From: Microcella sp.
GTDB lineage: Bacteria > Actinomycetota > Actinomycetes > Actinomycetales > Microbacteriaceae
Assembly (NCBI RefSeq): GCF_030645145.1
Contig: NZ_JAUSMI010000165.1
Coordinates: 1 to 34,370 of the forward strand
DNA length: 34,370 bases
Direction: 5' to 3'
Shown here one piece after another: positions 17,135-25,222 of the stretch (its first letter is position 1; each line of letters starts with the position of its first letter). The translations under genes and the position numbers were made by a program. The notes beneath the pieces were generated by a model, which did no database searches, had not been told where the DNA came from, and saw only the letters and a program-made list of their open reading frames with translations.

Positions 17135-18023
17135 GCCGCCGTCCTCCGCTGCGTGAGCTTGAGCACCGTGAACGAGAGCACGAACGTCGCGAGCGCGAGC
17201 ACGACGCTCATGGCGGCCGCGAGGCTGATGTTCGGCACCGATGCGGTGGAGTAGATGGTGAGGTTCGGGGTGAAGGTGCTCGTGACGGCCGACGTGAACG
17301 ACTGGAACACCTGCGGCTCGGCGAGCAGCTGGAGCGTGCCGATGATCGAGAAGATCCCGGTCAGCACGAGCGCGGGCACGACGAGCGGGATCTTGATCGA
17401 CCACGCGATGCGCAGCTGGCTCGCGCCGTCGAGGCGCGCGGCCTCGTAGATCTCGCTCGGGATCGCCAGGAGCGCCGAGTAGATGATGAGCATGTTGTAG
17501 CCGACGTAGACCCACGTCACGACGTTCGCGATCGACCACAGCACGTTGCCGGCGGAGAGGAAGTCGACGCTCTGCGTCACGCCCGTGAACGGCGAGAGGT
17601 TGGGCGAGTAGAGGAAGCCCCACATGATCGCGGCGATGACGCTCGGCACGGCGTAGGGCGCGAAGAACGCGAGCCGGAAGAACTTCGAGCCGCGCACGAG
17701 CGGCGAGTCGAGGAGCAGGGCGAGGATCAGCGCGATCCCGAGCATGATCGGCACCTGGACGGCGCCGAACAGCAGCACGCGCCCGATCGACGACCAGAAG
17801 GCCTCGTTCTCGAAGACCGCGACGTACTGCGTGAACCCGCCGAAGACCTGCACCGCGGGCCCGAAGGTGCCTCGCGCTCGACGACGAGCATCGACTGGTA
17901 GACGGCGTACCCGATGGGGATGACGTAGAAGAGCGCGAAGAGCGCTCCGAACGGCGCCAGGAAGATCGCGATCGACCCCCGGTGGCGCACGGTGCGCGGT
18001 CGGCGCACGGCGGTGTCGGTCAC
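17131..18023 (-). pseudogene. ABC sugar transporter permease (MalF type), interrupted by a -1 frameshift
   Basis: The gene is in two frames. From GTG 18023 the first 51 codons read MTDTAVRRPRTVRHRG, then a first membrane helix (IAIFLAPFGALFALFYVIPI) up to SMLVVERE. The second frame continues GTFGPAVQVFGGFTQYVAVF through the other helices and the EAA motif EIYEAARLDGASQL to the stop at 17131. One base is missing at about 17869-17871: the expected GAG-GGC-ACC reads GAGGCACC. Adding one base restores 297 residues, a normal length. As written, the product is 98 residues, ending at 17727. The start overlaps the GH42 stop as GTGA, and the downstream genes are intact, so a sequencing error in a C run or a very recent mutation is more likely than old decay. 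Confidence 0.88.
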
Positions 18024-20068
18024 GAGTGACTCCTCTCGGTCAGCACGGCGATGATGCCGCCCGCGGGCACGACGGCGGGCCCGGACGCGCTCTCGCCCGT
18101 GACGAGGTCGACCCCGTGGAGCGGCAGGTCGGCGAGCCGCAGCTCGGCGTCGCGGTGGTTGATGACGATCGTCACCGCGCGCCCGTCGCCGCTGCGGACG
18201 ACGAGGTCGACGTCGTCGCCCACGTCGGTGACGGGGATGCCCGCCTCGGCGCACGCGCGCCGCATGACGTCGCGCAGGGCCTCGGCGTCGAGCACCGCGG
18301 CGAGGTACCACGCGGCCCCCGAGCCGTGAGTCGCCCGGGTCAGCGCGGGCGAGCCCGCCGCCGGGCCGCTCGCGAAGCGGTCGAGCACCTCGGCCCGCTC
18401 GGCGCGCAGCGCCTCGCTCCAGATCGTCGCGGTCGCGCCGCTGTCGAGCACGACGGTCTCGTCGGCGGCGAGCGGGCGCAGTTCGTCGACGACGATGCCG
18501 AGCAGGTCGCGGAACGCGCCGGGGTGGCCGCCGAGGCGGATCGCGGCGTCCTCGTCGGCGAGGCCGCTGAAGGGAGTGATGAGGACGGTCGCGCCGCAGC
18601 CCGCGGCCCGCGCGATCGTGTCGGCCGCCGCATCCGTCACCGAGTAGAGGGTCGGCACGACGACGAGGTCGTAGCCGTCGAGGGAGTCGCCGGGGCGCAC
18701 CATGTCGACCGTGACGCCGAGGGAGCGCAGCGCGCGGTGGTAGCGACGGGCCTCGGGGAGGTACTGCAGCAGCTGCGAGGGGTGCGTGTCGACCTCGGCG
18801 GCCCAGCGGGGCTCCCAGCCGACGACCATGGCGGCCCGCGCCTCGACGCGCAGGCCGACGACGGGAGAGAGGCGGTCGAGCAGGGCGGAGAGCTCGACGC
18901 TCTGCCGCCAGGCGGGCCCCGTCGCGCCGGCGTGGGGGAGGAGCGCGGAATGGAACTTCTCGGCGCCGCGCTGCGAGGCGCGCCACTGGAAGAAGCAGAT
19001 CGAATCGGCGCCGCGCGCGACGTGGCCGAGCACGGTGCGGGCGAGCTCGCCCTCGCGCTTGGCGTGGTTGACGGGCTGCCAGCTGACGGCGCTCGTGGAG
19101 GTCTCCATGAGCATCCACGGGGCTCCGGCGGCGAGGCCGCGCGTGAGGTCGGCGCTGAACGCGAGCTCGCCGAGCGGGTCGGGCAGGCGGTGGTCGAGGT
19201 AGTGGTCGTTCGCGATGACGTCGAGGTCGTCGGCCCAGCTCCAGTAGTCGAGCGCGCTGATGTGATCGGTGACCATGAGGTTCGTCGTCACGGGCGCCGA
19301 CGAGCGGCGGCGGATGACCTCGGCCTCCGCGCGGTAGTGGGCGAGCAGCTCGTCGGAGGAGAAGCGCTGGAAGTCGAGCCGCTGCGCGGGGTTGCCCGCC
19401 GACAGGGTCGTGCGTGGCGGGAGGACGTCTGCCCACTCGCTGTAGCGCTGGCTCCAGAACGCGGTGCCCCACGCGGCGTTGAGCGCCTCGATCGAGCCGT
19501 ACCGGCGCTCGAGCCACCCGCGGAAGGCGGCGGCCGAGACGTCGCAGTAGCAGTGCGCGTTGTGGCAGCCGAGCTCGTTCGAGACGTGCCAGAGCGCGAC
19601 GGCGGGGTGCTCGCCATAGCGATCCGCGACGCGCTCGACGAGCGCGAGCGCGCGCTCGCGGAAGACGGGCGAGCTGGGGCACCACGCCTGGCGGCCACCG
19701 GGGTAGGCGATGACGCCGTTCCTGTCGCGCGGGAGGATCTCGGGGTGCAGTCGCGACAGCCACGGCGGCGGCGAGGAGGTTCCCGTTCCGAGATTGATGC
19801 GGATGCCCGCCTCGTGCAGGAGCGCGATGATCGCGTCGAGCCCGCTGAAGTCGAACTCACCGTCGCGCGGCTCGAAGTGCGCCCAGCCGAAGATGCTGAT
19901 CGCGACGAGGTCGACGCCGAGCTCGCGCATGAGCGCGACGTCCTCGCGCCAGACCTCGGGGCTCCACTGCTCGGGGTTGTAGTCGCACCCGAGCGTGATC
20001 GACGCCGTCGGCCATCCGGGCACGAGGGGCTCGGCTGCCGTGCGGGGGAGGGCGGGAGTGAGGCTCAC
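18020..20068 (-). CDS. GH42 beta-galactosidase
   Basis: Cytoplasmic beta-galactosidase, first gene of the galactoside operon; 682 residues, normal for GH42, no signal peptide. CDYNPEQWSPEVWREDV opens the TIM barrel. The acid/base is E165 in HVSNELG and the nucleophile E322 in MLMETSTS. C130, C168, C173 and C175 match the metal-binding cysteine cluster seen in GH42 enzymes. A trimerisation domain follows after about residue 400 and a small beta domain ends the protein. The longest reading starts at 20185, but that would run through both operator-like repeats; GTG 20068, with AGGA 8 nt upstream, fits better. Paired with GH36, it suggests mixed alpha/beta galacto-oligosaccharides as substrate. 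Confidence 0.94.
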   Translation of the reverse strand: MSLTPALPRTAAEPLVPGWPTASITLGCDYNPEQWSPEVWREDVALMRELGVDLVAISIFGWAHFEPRDGEFDFSGLDAIIALLHEAGIRINLGTGTSSPPPWLSRLHPEILPRDRNGVIAYPGGRQAWCPSSPVFRERALALVERVADRYGEHPAVALWHVSNELGCHNAHCYCDVSAAAFRGWLERRYGSIEALNAAWGTAFWSQRYSEWADVLPPRTTLSAGNPAQRLDFQRFSSDELLAHYRAEAEVIRRRSSAPVTTNLMVTDHISALDYWSWADDLDVIANDHYLDHRLPDPLGELAFSADLTRGLAAGAPWMLMETSTSAVSWQPVNHAKREGELARTVLGHVARGADSICFFQWRASQRGAEKFHSALLPHAGATGPAWRQSVELSALLDRLSPVVGLRVEARAAMVVGWEPRWAAEVDTHPSQLLQYLPEARRYHRALRSLGVTVDMVRPGDSLDGYDLVVVPTLYSVTDAAADTIARAAGCGATVLITPFSGLADEDAAIRLGGHPGAFRDLLGIVVDELRPLAADETVVLDSGATATIWSEALRAERAEVLDRFASGPAAGSPALTRATHGSGAAWYLAAVLDAEALRDVMRRACAEAGIPVTDVGDDVDLVVRSGDGRAVTIVINHRDAELRLADLPLHGVDLVTGESASGPAVVPAGGIIAVLTERSHS

Positions 20069-20113
20069 GGAGCTGTCCTGGATTCCTTCGGTCGACGTCG
20101 TTGTCGCTCCGCC

Positions 20114-20131
20114 TCTGGGAGCGTGCACAGA
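20114..20131. promoter_or_regulatory. LacI-type operator, copy 1
   Basis: TCTGGGAGCGTGCACAGA, identical to the copy at 20160-20177. The half-site TGGGAGCG matches one half of the actinobacterial CebR-type operator TGGGAGCGCTCCCA; the other half is degenerate (TGCACA). It lies 46 bp before the beta-galactosidase start, where a bound repressor would overlap or follow the promoter. Confidence 0.75.
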
Positions 20132-20159
20132 GTGTCCTGCGACGATCGCCCGATCAGAT

Positions 20160-20177
20160 TCTGGGAGCGTGCACAGA
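20160..20177. promoter_or_regulatory. LacI-type operator, copy 2
   Basis: Second exact copy of TCTGGGAGCGTGCACAGA, 46 bp (about 4.4 helical turns) from the first, in the same orientation. Between the two lies a weak promoter candidate for the beta-galactosidase operon on the minus strand (GACACT as -10). Binding at both sites could bracket it. Regulation by the adjacent LacI-family protein is inference from position and half-site. Confidence 0.75.
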
Positions 20178-20239
20178 CTACGCACGCCCCCGTCCGGGTG
20201 TCAACGACCGAGTGGCCGTTCCGGCGTGTCGCGCGTCGA

Positions 20240-20252
20240 TACACTGACCCCC
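20240..20252 (+). promoter_or_regulatory. Leaderless -10 box of the LacI-family regulator
   Basis: TACACT (20240-20245) is followed by 7 nt (GACCCCC) and ATG 20253. No ribosome binding site is present. The nearer operator copy ends 62 bp upstream, so autorepression is possible but would act from upstream of the -10. Confidence 0.6.
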
Positions 20253-21278
20253 ATGAGCCCCACCGCCCCGCGCCCCAAGCGCGCCACGATCTTCGACGTG
20301 GCGGCGGAGGCGGGCGTCTCGCGGGGCACCGTCTCGCGCGTGCTCAACGGTGAGCCGTACGTCTCCGAGAGCGCGCGCGCCGCGATCGAGGCGGCGATCG
20401 CGAAGGTCGGCTACGTGCGAAACACGGCCGCCCGCAACCTCGCCCGCCAGTCCTCCGGCGCGATCGCACTCATCGTCCACGAGCCGCACTCGGTCTTCGT
20501 CGACGACCCCAACATCGGCAACATCCTGCTCGGGACCAACGGCGCCCTCTCGGCGGCGGACTACCAGCTCGTGACCCTCGTCATCGAGACCGACCGCGAC
20601 TCCGAGCGCGTGAGCGGCTACCTCGGCGGAGGCTTCGTCGACGGCGCGATCATCGTCTCGGCCCGCGAGGGCGACCCCATCTCGCGCGCGATCGCCGAGC
20701 TTCGCCTGCCCGCCGTCATGATCGGCCGGCCCGACAACCAGCCGCGACTGGCCTGGGTCGGCATCGACAACCGCGGCGCCGCGCAGCAGATCTCCGAGCG
20801 GCTCGCCGCGACCGGCCGCCACCGCGTCGGCATGATCGCCGCGGGTCTCGACCGCGACTCCGGTCGCGATCGCCTCGCCGGCTTCCGGGATGCCCTGGGC
20901 GAGCGCTTCGACGCCGATCTCGTCTCGCGCCAGCCGTTCTACACCTTCGACGCCGGGGTCGCCGGCATGACCGAGCTGCTCGAGCGCGACCCCGCGATCG
21001 ACGGTGTCTTCGCGGCGTCGGACGCCGTCGCGGCGGGCGCGATCGACGTGCTGCGCGCGCGGGGCCGTCGGGTGCCGGAGGACGTCGGCGTCGTGGGCTT
21101 CGACGACTCCGCCTGGGCGATGCGGAGCCAGCCGCTCCTGTCGACCGTGCGCCAGCCGGCCGCGTCCCTCGGGGCGCGCGCGGCCGAGCTCGTGCTCGAG
21201 CAGATCCGCTCGGGCGGCACGAGCGGCGACGGGGGAGTCGTGCTCGACACCGAGGTCGTCTGGCGCGCCTCGGCCTGA
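20253..21278 (+). CDS. LacI-family transcriptional repressor of the galactoside operon
   Basis: A 341-residue LacI/GalR regulator. The N-terminal helix-turn-helix is [20 protein letters not shown], followed by the hinge region ([19 protein letters not shown]) and a periplasmic-binding-protein-like sugar domain ending in [25 protein letters not shown]. It should bind DNA without inducer and release on binding a galactoside or its product. It is divergent from the beta-galactosidase gene, with two identical operator-like repeats in the gap, so local control is likely. I chose ATG 20253 because the family starts a few residues before the helix-turn-helix and TACACT lies 7 nt upstream. Confidence 0.95.
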   Translation: MSPTAPRPKRATIFDVAAEAGVSRGTVSRVLNGEPYVSESARAAIEAAIAKVGYVRNTAARNLARQSSGAIALIVHEPHSVFVDDPNIGNILLGTNGALSAADYQLVTLVIETDRDSERVSGYLGGGFVDGAIIVSAREGDPISRAIAELRLPAVMIGRPDNQPRLAWVGIDNRGAAQQISERLAATGRHRVGMIAAGLDRDSGRDRLAGFRDALGERFDADLVSRQPFYTFDAGVAGMTELLERDPAIDGVFAASDAVAAGAIDVLRARGRRVPEDVGVVGFDDSAWAMRSQPLLSTVRQPAASLGARAAELVLEQIRSGGTSGDGGVVLDTEVVWRASA

Positions 21279-21301
21279 GCCGAGCATCCGCCCCCGCTTC
21301 G

Positions 21302-21313
21302 TAGACTGAGCGG
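21302..21313 (+). promoter_or_regulatory. Leaderless -10 box of the D,D-carboxypeptidase gene
   Basis: TAGACT (21302-21307), 6 nt, then GTG 21314; the same hexamer precedes the alpha/beta hydrolase gene at 6969. Confidence 0.5.
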
Positions 21314-22543
21314 GTGCGCCGCCGTTCCCTCGTCCTCGTCGCCGGGATCACCGCCGGCGCTCTCGCGACCGGGGCCGGACTGTACTCGACCTACGCGCTC
21401 ATGACGCCCGTGCCCGCCGTCGCGGGCGAGGCCATCGAGCGGCCGAGCGTCGCGACCCCCGTCGAGACCGTCGTGCTGCCGGGGTACGGAGCGAGCGCGG
21501 TCGGGCCGCTCGATGAGCGCGGCGCCGTCTACGCCGGCACCGACCTCGACACGCTGCGGCCCATCGCCTCGATCACGAAGGTCGTCACGGCGCTCGTCGT
21601 GCTCGACGCGAAGCCCCTCGCGACGGGAGAGGCCGGCCCCACGATCACGCTCGACGCCGCCGCGGGCAGCCTCGATGAGGAGTACATCGCCCGCAACGGC
21701 TCGTACGCCCCCGCGCGCGAGGGTCTGCAGCTCACCCAGCGCCAGCTCATCGACCTCATGCTCGTGTGGTCGGCCAACAACTACGCCGACACGCTCGCGA
21801 CGTGGGCCTTCGGCTCGGTCGAGGCGTACGTCGAGGCGGCCGGCGCCTGGATCGACCGGCAGGACCTCGAGGGCCTCCAGGTCGCCGACGCGACGGGCTT
21901 CTCGCCGCAGAGCGCCGCGACCCCGCGCGCGCTGCTCGATCTCGCGCGGCTCGCGGTCGCGCACCCCGTCGTCGCCGACTCGACCGGGCTGCAGCGCATC
22001 GAGGTGCCCGGCGTCGGCGCGTTCGAGAACCGCAACACCGCGCTCGGTCTCGACGGGGTGACGGGGCTCAAGACCGGCACGACGGAGGAGGCGGGCGCCT
22101 GCCTGCTGTTCTCCGGCAGCGCCGAGGTCGAGGGCGAGATCGTCGAGGTCGTCGGCGTCGTGCTCGACGCCGACGTGCACGCGCAGGCCGCCGCCGACAC
22201 GCGCGCCCTCCTCACGAGCGTCATCGACGACTACCGCGCGGTCGAGCTCGGCACCGCGGGCGAGGTCGTGGCCCGCTGGCGCGCGCCCTGGGGCGACGAG
22301 GCCGAGCTGCGCATCGCCGAGGACGCGCGCGAGCTCGTCTGGGGCGACGCGACGAGCCAGTCGTTCGTGCCGACGCCCGCGCTGCCGCCGGGCGGCGGGG
22401 CGCCCGCGGATCCGCTCATGATCGTGCAGCTCGGAGGCGAGCAGCTCGATGTCCCGCTCGAGTGGAGCGGACGGATCGGCGGCCCGGATCTCTGGTGGCG
22501 ACTCACGCAGCCGCTGCGCGAGTGGGGCATCCTGACCGAGTAG
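21314..22543 (+). CDS. D-alanyl-D-alanine carboxypeptidase (PBP5-like, S11 family)
   Basis: A 409-residue low-molecular-weight penicillin-binding protein that trims the terminal D-alanine of peptidoglycan stem peptides outside the cell. The three penicillin-binding motifs are SITK (86-89), SAN (153-155) and KTG (253-255). The N-terminal segment [21 protein letters not shown] is a signal anchor. After the catalytic domain comes a region of about 100 residues ending in [10 protein letters not shown]; no C-terminal amphipathic anchor is evident. It starts at GTG 21314, 6 nt after TAGACT, and converges with the SGNH hydrolase. Confidence 0.94.
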   Translation: MRRRSLVLVAGITAGALATGAGLYSTYALMTPVPAVAGEAIERPSVATPVETVVLPGYGASAVGPLDERGAVYAGTDLDTLRPIASITKVVTALVVLDAKPLATGEAGPTITLDAAAGSLDEEYIARNGSYAPAREGLQLTQRQLIDLMLVWSANNYADTLATWAFGSVEAYVEAAGAWIDRQDLEGLQVADATGFSPQSAATPRALLDLARLAVAHPVVADSTGLQRIEVPGVGAFENRNTALGLDGVTGLKTGTTEEAGACLLFSGSAEVEGEIVEVVGVVLDADVHAQAAADTRALLTSVIDDYRAVELGTAGEVVARWRAPWGDEAELRIAEDARELVWGDATSQSFVPTPALPPGGGAPADPLMIVQLGGEQLDVPLEWSGRIGGPDLWWRLTQPLREWGILTE

Positions 22544-22616
22544 ATCACGGCGCCACCGCGGCGGCCCGCGCCGTCAGCGTCTCGGCGGGCCGGCCTCGGG
22601 GCGCTTCGCCGTGATC
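22543..22616. repeat. Long-range inverted repeat across convergent gene ends
   Basis: GATCACGGCG (22543-22552) and CGCCGTGATC (22607-22616) are exact 10-bp inverted repeats. GGCCCGC and GCGGGCC form a nested pair inside. The structure begins at the last base of the carboxypeptidase stop codon and ends within the 3' part of the SGNH hydrolase gene, so it may work as a bidirectional terminator-like fold; there is no T-run. Confidence 0.4.
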
Positions 22617-23350
22617 AGGTCGCCCGACGACTGATGGCGGATGCGCCGAACGACCCACGGAACGAGGTACTCGCGGGCCCAGCCGATGTCCTCCGTGCGG
22701 GCCTGACGCCAGGTGCGGCCGGGAAGCGGCTCGGGGCGCATGGGCTCGAGATCGTGATCGATGCCGAGGGCGTCGAGCGTCGCGCGAGCGATCGTGTGGT
22801 GGCCGAGCGCGGAGAAGTGCAGCCGGTCGGGGTGCCACATGCGGGAGTCCCGCAGCTCGCGCAGCGCCCACATGTCGACGACGATCGCGTCGTGCTTCGC
22901 CGCGACGTAGCGGAGGTTCTCGTTGTAGATCGCGACCTTGCCGCGCACGCGCCGCAGCACGGGCGTCATGCCGATATCGGGCCCGTTGAACATGAGCACC
23001 GTCGCGCCGTCGGATCGCAGGCGGGCGATCGCGTCGTCGAACCGTTGGGCGACCTCGTCGGGGTCCGTGCCGGGGCGGATGATGTCGTTGCCGCCGGCCG
23101 AGATCGAGATGAGGTCGGGGCGCAGGGCGAGAGCGGGGTCGATCTGCTCATCGGCGATCTGCTGGAGCAGCCGGCCCCGCACCGCGAGGTTGGCGTAGGC
23201 GAAGTCGTCGGTGCGCTCGGCGAGCTGCTCGGCGACGCGATCGGCCCATCCGCGGTGGCCGCCGGGCGACTCGGGCTCGGGGTCGCCGATGCCCTCCGTG
23301 AACGAGTCTCCGATCGCGACGTAGCGCGACCAGGGGTGCAGCTGAGACAT
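22574..23350 (-). CDS. SGNH/GDSL-family hydrolase
   Basis: A 258-residue serine esterase/lipase-fold protein. Block I is GDSFTEG (S16), the block II glycine is in NLAVRGR, block III is GGND, and block V is DRLHFSALGH with the catalytic Asp and His. No signal peptide is visible, so it is probably cytoplasmic. The C-terminal 50 residues are basic (WVVRRIRHQSS). The substrate is unknown. AGGAG touches the ATG with one base of spacing, too close for a normal ribosome binding site; CACGAT 6 nt upstream could instead be a weak leaderless -10. Confidence 0.92.
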   Translation of the reverse strand: MSQLHPWSRYVAIGDSFTEGIGDPEPESPGGHRGWADRVAEQLAERTDDFAYANLAVRGRLLQQIADEQIDPALALRPDLISISAGGNDIIRPGTDPDEVAQRFDDAIARLRSDGATVLMFNGPDIGMTPVLRRVRGKVAIYNENLRYVAAKHDAIVVDMWALRELRDSRMWHPDRLHFSALGHHTIARATLDALGIDHDLEPMRPEPLPGRTWRQARTEDIGWAREYLVPWVVRRIRHQSSGDLITAKRPEAGPPRR

Positions 23351-23420
23351 GCTCCTATCGTGGCAGACGGCGCGAGTTCCACGAAGTCACGGGGAGCGCC
23401 CGCCGGCGTGCGGCCTCCGC

Positions 23421-23560
23421 TTGGCTAGCTGGGAGGATTCTGTAAGGTTCGTGGCCCTCGATCGGGGGGTGTGCTTGACTATCGGCCGAGCGATTCCACC
23501 GAGTCGTTCGAACGAAGGCTGAGAGGCAACTGACTCTCGCCACAACGAAAGGACAATCCC
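23421..23560 (+). promoter_or_regulatory. Upstream region of the GlsB/YeaQ gene
   Basis: Candidate sigma-70-type promoter: TTGGCT (23421-23426), 16 bp, TAAGGT (23443-23448), giving a leader of about 105 nt. A partial stress-sigma-like pair, GTT (23447-23449), 17 bp, GGGTGT (23467-23472), also exists. TCGTTCGAACGA (23504-23515) is a perfect 12-bp palindrome in the leader. AAAGGA (23548-23553) is the ribosome binding site, 7 nt before ATG. Which promoter is used cannot be told. Confidence 0.4.
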
Positions 23561-23830
23561 ATGGGTTTCCTCGCTTTCCTCCTCCTCGGGCTCATCGCCG
23601 GTGCCATCGCGAAGCTCATCCTCCCCGGCAAGCAGAACATCGGCTGGCTGATGACCCTCGTCCTCGGCGTGCTCGGCGCCCTCCTCGGCGGATGGCTCGG
23701 CAGCGTGCTCTTCGGCACCGGCCTCGAGGAGTTCTTCGACCTCAGCACCTGGCTGCTCGCCATCGGCGGCGCCATCATCGTGCTCCTGATCTACGGCGCG
23801 ATCGTCGGCCGCAAGGGCCGTCGCGCGTAA
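23561..23830 (+). CDS. GlsB/YeaQ/YmgE-family stress-response membrane protein
   Basis: An 89-residue membrane protein of the transglycosylase-associated family. Three hydrophobic segments are visible: FLAFLLLGLIAGAIAKLIL, LMTLVLGVLGALLGGWLGSV and STWLLAIGGAIIVLLIYGAI, rich in Gly/Ala as usual, with a basic tail GRKGRRA. LPGKQNIGW between helices 1 and 2 is the family signature (PG.. ..G). The biochemical role is unknown; members are often induced by envelope or general stress. Good ribosome binding site AAAGGA. Single gene with its own terminator. Confidence 0.93.
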   Translation: MGFLAFLLLGLIAGAIAKLILPGKQNIGWLMTLVLGVLGALLGGWLGSVLFGTGLEEFFDLSTWLLAIGGAIIVLLIYGAIVGRKGRRA

Positions 23831-23848
23831 TCGCGACACCTTTCGCTC

Positions 23849-23882
23849 ACGGGGGCGGATCGCTTCGGCGGTCCGCCCCCGT
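23849..23882 (+). terminator. Hairpin terminator with UUCG tetraloop after the GlsB gene
   Basis: ACGGGGGCGGA (23849-23859) pairs with TCCGCCCCCGT (23872-23882); inner pairs TCGC/GCGG close a TTCG tetraloop of the very stable C(UUCG)G type. A short TTCG tail follows, with only a weak T-run. Confidence 0.75.
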
Positions 23883-23933
23883 TCGCGTTCCCGCCGTCCG
23901 CCCCCGCGGTGCGCGGCCGTCGGCGGTCGGTGC

Positions 23934-23945
23934 CAGGATGTCCGC
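23934..23945 (+). promoter_or_regulatory. Candidate leaderless -10 box of dinB
   Basis: CAGGAT (23934-23939), 6 nt, then GTG 23946. It keeps the A and final T of TAnnnT. The identical CAGGAT-6 nt-start pattern precedes the PLP enzyme gene at 27027. No LexA-type GAAC-N4-GTTC box was seen here. Confidence 0.4.
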
Positions 23946-25211
23946 GTGAGCAAGCAGGACGGCAGCGGGCGGCAGGTCACCACCGCCCCGACCGCCGACA
24001 CGAGCGCGCGCATCCTGCACCTCGACATGGACGCGTTCTTCGCGTCGGTCGAGCTCCTCGAGCGGCCGGAGCTTCGGGGGAGACCCGTCATCGTCGGTCA
24101 CCGCGGCGCCCGCTCGGTCGTGACGGCCGCGACCTACGAGGCGCGTCGGTACGGCGTCAACTCGGCGATGCCGATGGCGGTCGCCCTGCGTCGCTGCCCG
24201 AACGCGATCGTGCTCGAGCCGCACTACGACCGCTACACGCACTTCTCGCGCGAGGTCATGCGCATCCTCGGCGACGCGACGCCGATCGTCGAGACGCTGT
24301 CGATCGACGAGGCCTTCCTCGACGTGCGCGGGGCCATCCCGCTCTTCGGGCCGCCCTTCGCGATCGCGACGGCGCTGCGCGAGCGGATCAGGAGCGAGAC
24401 GGGTCTCACCGCCTCCGTGGGCGCCGCCGCGACGAAGTTCGTCGCGAAGCTCGCGTCGAGCCGATCGAAGCCCGACGGCCTCCTCGTCGTCCCCGAGGCC
24501 GACACGCTCGCGTTCCTCCACCCCCAGCCGATCAGTGCGCTGTGGGGCGTCGGCGCCTCGACGGAGGAGCGCCTCGCGCGCCTCGGCCTGCGCACGATCG
24601 GCGATCTCGCCGTCACCCCGCTCGATTCGCTGCGCGCCGCGATCGGCGAGTCGGGCGCCGTGCGCCTGCACGAGCTCGCCTGGGGGCGCGATCCCCGAGC
24701 CGTGACACCCGGCCGCGACGAGAAGTCGATCGGGCACGAGGTCACGTTCGAGCGCGACGTGAGCGACGCGGTCGCCCTCGATCGCGAGCTGCTGAGGCTC
24801 TCGACGCGCGTCGCCGAGCGGCTCCGGCGCGGAGGATGGGTCGCGCGCACGGTCGCGGTCAAGATCCGCTTCGGCGACTTCCGCACGATCACGCGCTCGC
24901 GCACCCTCGCCGAGCCGAGCGATGTCGCCGAGCGGCTCTCGCGGGAGGCGCGCGCGCTGCTCGCGGAGGCGCGACCGGCGGGCACGGGCATCCGCCTCAT
25001 CGGGGTCAGGGCCGAGAACCTGCTGCCCGCGGGTTCGGTCGCGCGCGGCCTGTGGGACGACGACGAGCCGTGGCGCGAGACCGAGACGACGCTCGACGCG
25101 GTCGCCGAGCGCTTCGGGCGCGGCGCGATCCAGCGCGCATCCCTGCTCTCGCCGGGCGAGCGTCGCCGCCGCTCGGCGCTGTCGACCGACGATGTCGGGA
25201 GCCTCGACTAG
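23946..25211 (+). CDS. dinB: DNA polymerase IV (Y-family translesion polymerase)
   Basis: A 421-residue Y-family DNA polymerase that copies past damaged bases without proofreading. Catalytic residues lie in LHLDMDAFFASVE (D27) and SIDEAFLD (D121, E122). The YEARRYGV fingers segment, the KLASSRSKPDG loop, the helix-hairpin-helix region (ISALWGVGASTEERLARLG) and the little-finger domain (KSIGHEVTFERDV) follow in order. The C-terminus lacks an obvious QL-type clamp-binding motif; I could not identify one by eye. About 20 residues precede the fold. The helicase gene starts 11 bp after the stop. Confidence 0.95.
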   Translation: MSKQDGSGRQVTTAPTADTSARILHLDMDAFFASVELLERPELRGRPVIVGHRGARSVVTAATYEARRYGVNSAMPMAVALRRCPNAIVLEPHYDRYTHFSREVMRILGDATPIVETLSIDEAFLDVRGAIPLFGPPFAIATALRERIRSETGLTASVGAAATKFVAKLASSRSKPDGLLVVPEADTLAFLHPQPISALWGVGASTEERLARLGLRTIGDLAVTPLDSLRAAIGESGAVRLHELAWGRDPRAVTPGRDEKSIGHEVTFERDVSDAVALDRELLRLSTRVAERLRRGGWVARTVAVKIRFGDFRTITRSRTLAEPSDVAERLSREARALLAEARPAGTGIRLIGVRAENLLPAGSVARGLWDDDEPWRETETTLDAVAERFGRGAIQRASLLSPGERRRRSALSTDDVGSLD

Positions 25212-25222
25212 CATCGGGTCGA
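25209..25222 (+). promoter_or_regulatory. Leaderless -10 box of the helicase gene, overlapping the dinB stop codon
   Basis: TAGCAT (25209-25214) includes the dinB stop TAG (25209-25211) and lies 8 nt before GTG 25223. Third stop-codon/-10 overlap in the window. Confidence 0.45.

Noticed and set aside
17860-17880. Programmed ribosomal frameshift in the permease
   Set aside because: No slippery heptamer, stimulatory hairpin or internal Shine-Dalgarno sequence was seen; a sequencing error or mutation is simpler.
18026-20353. 775-codon plus-strand frame opposite the GH42 gene
   Set aside because: Antisense to a complete GH42 enzyme and runs through the operators and the start of lacI in another frame.
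23504-23515. TCGTTCGAACGA as a LexA (SOS) box
   Set aside because: The actinobacterial box needs GAAC-N4-GTTC; here the half-sites are inverted and have no spacer.
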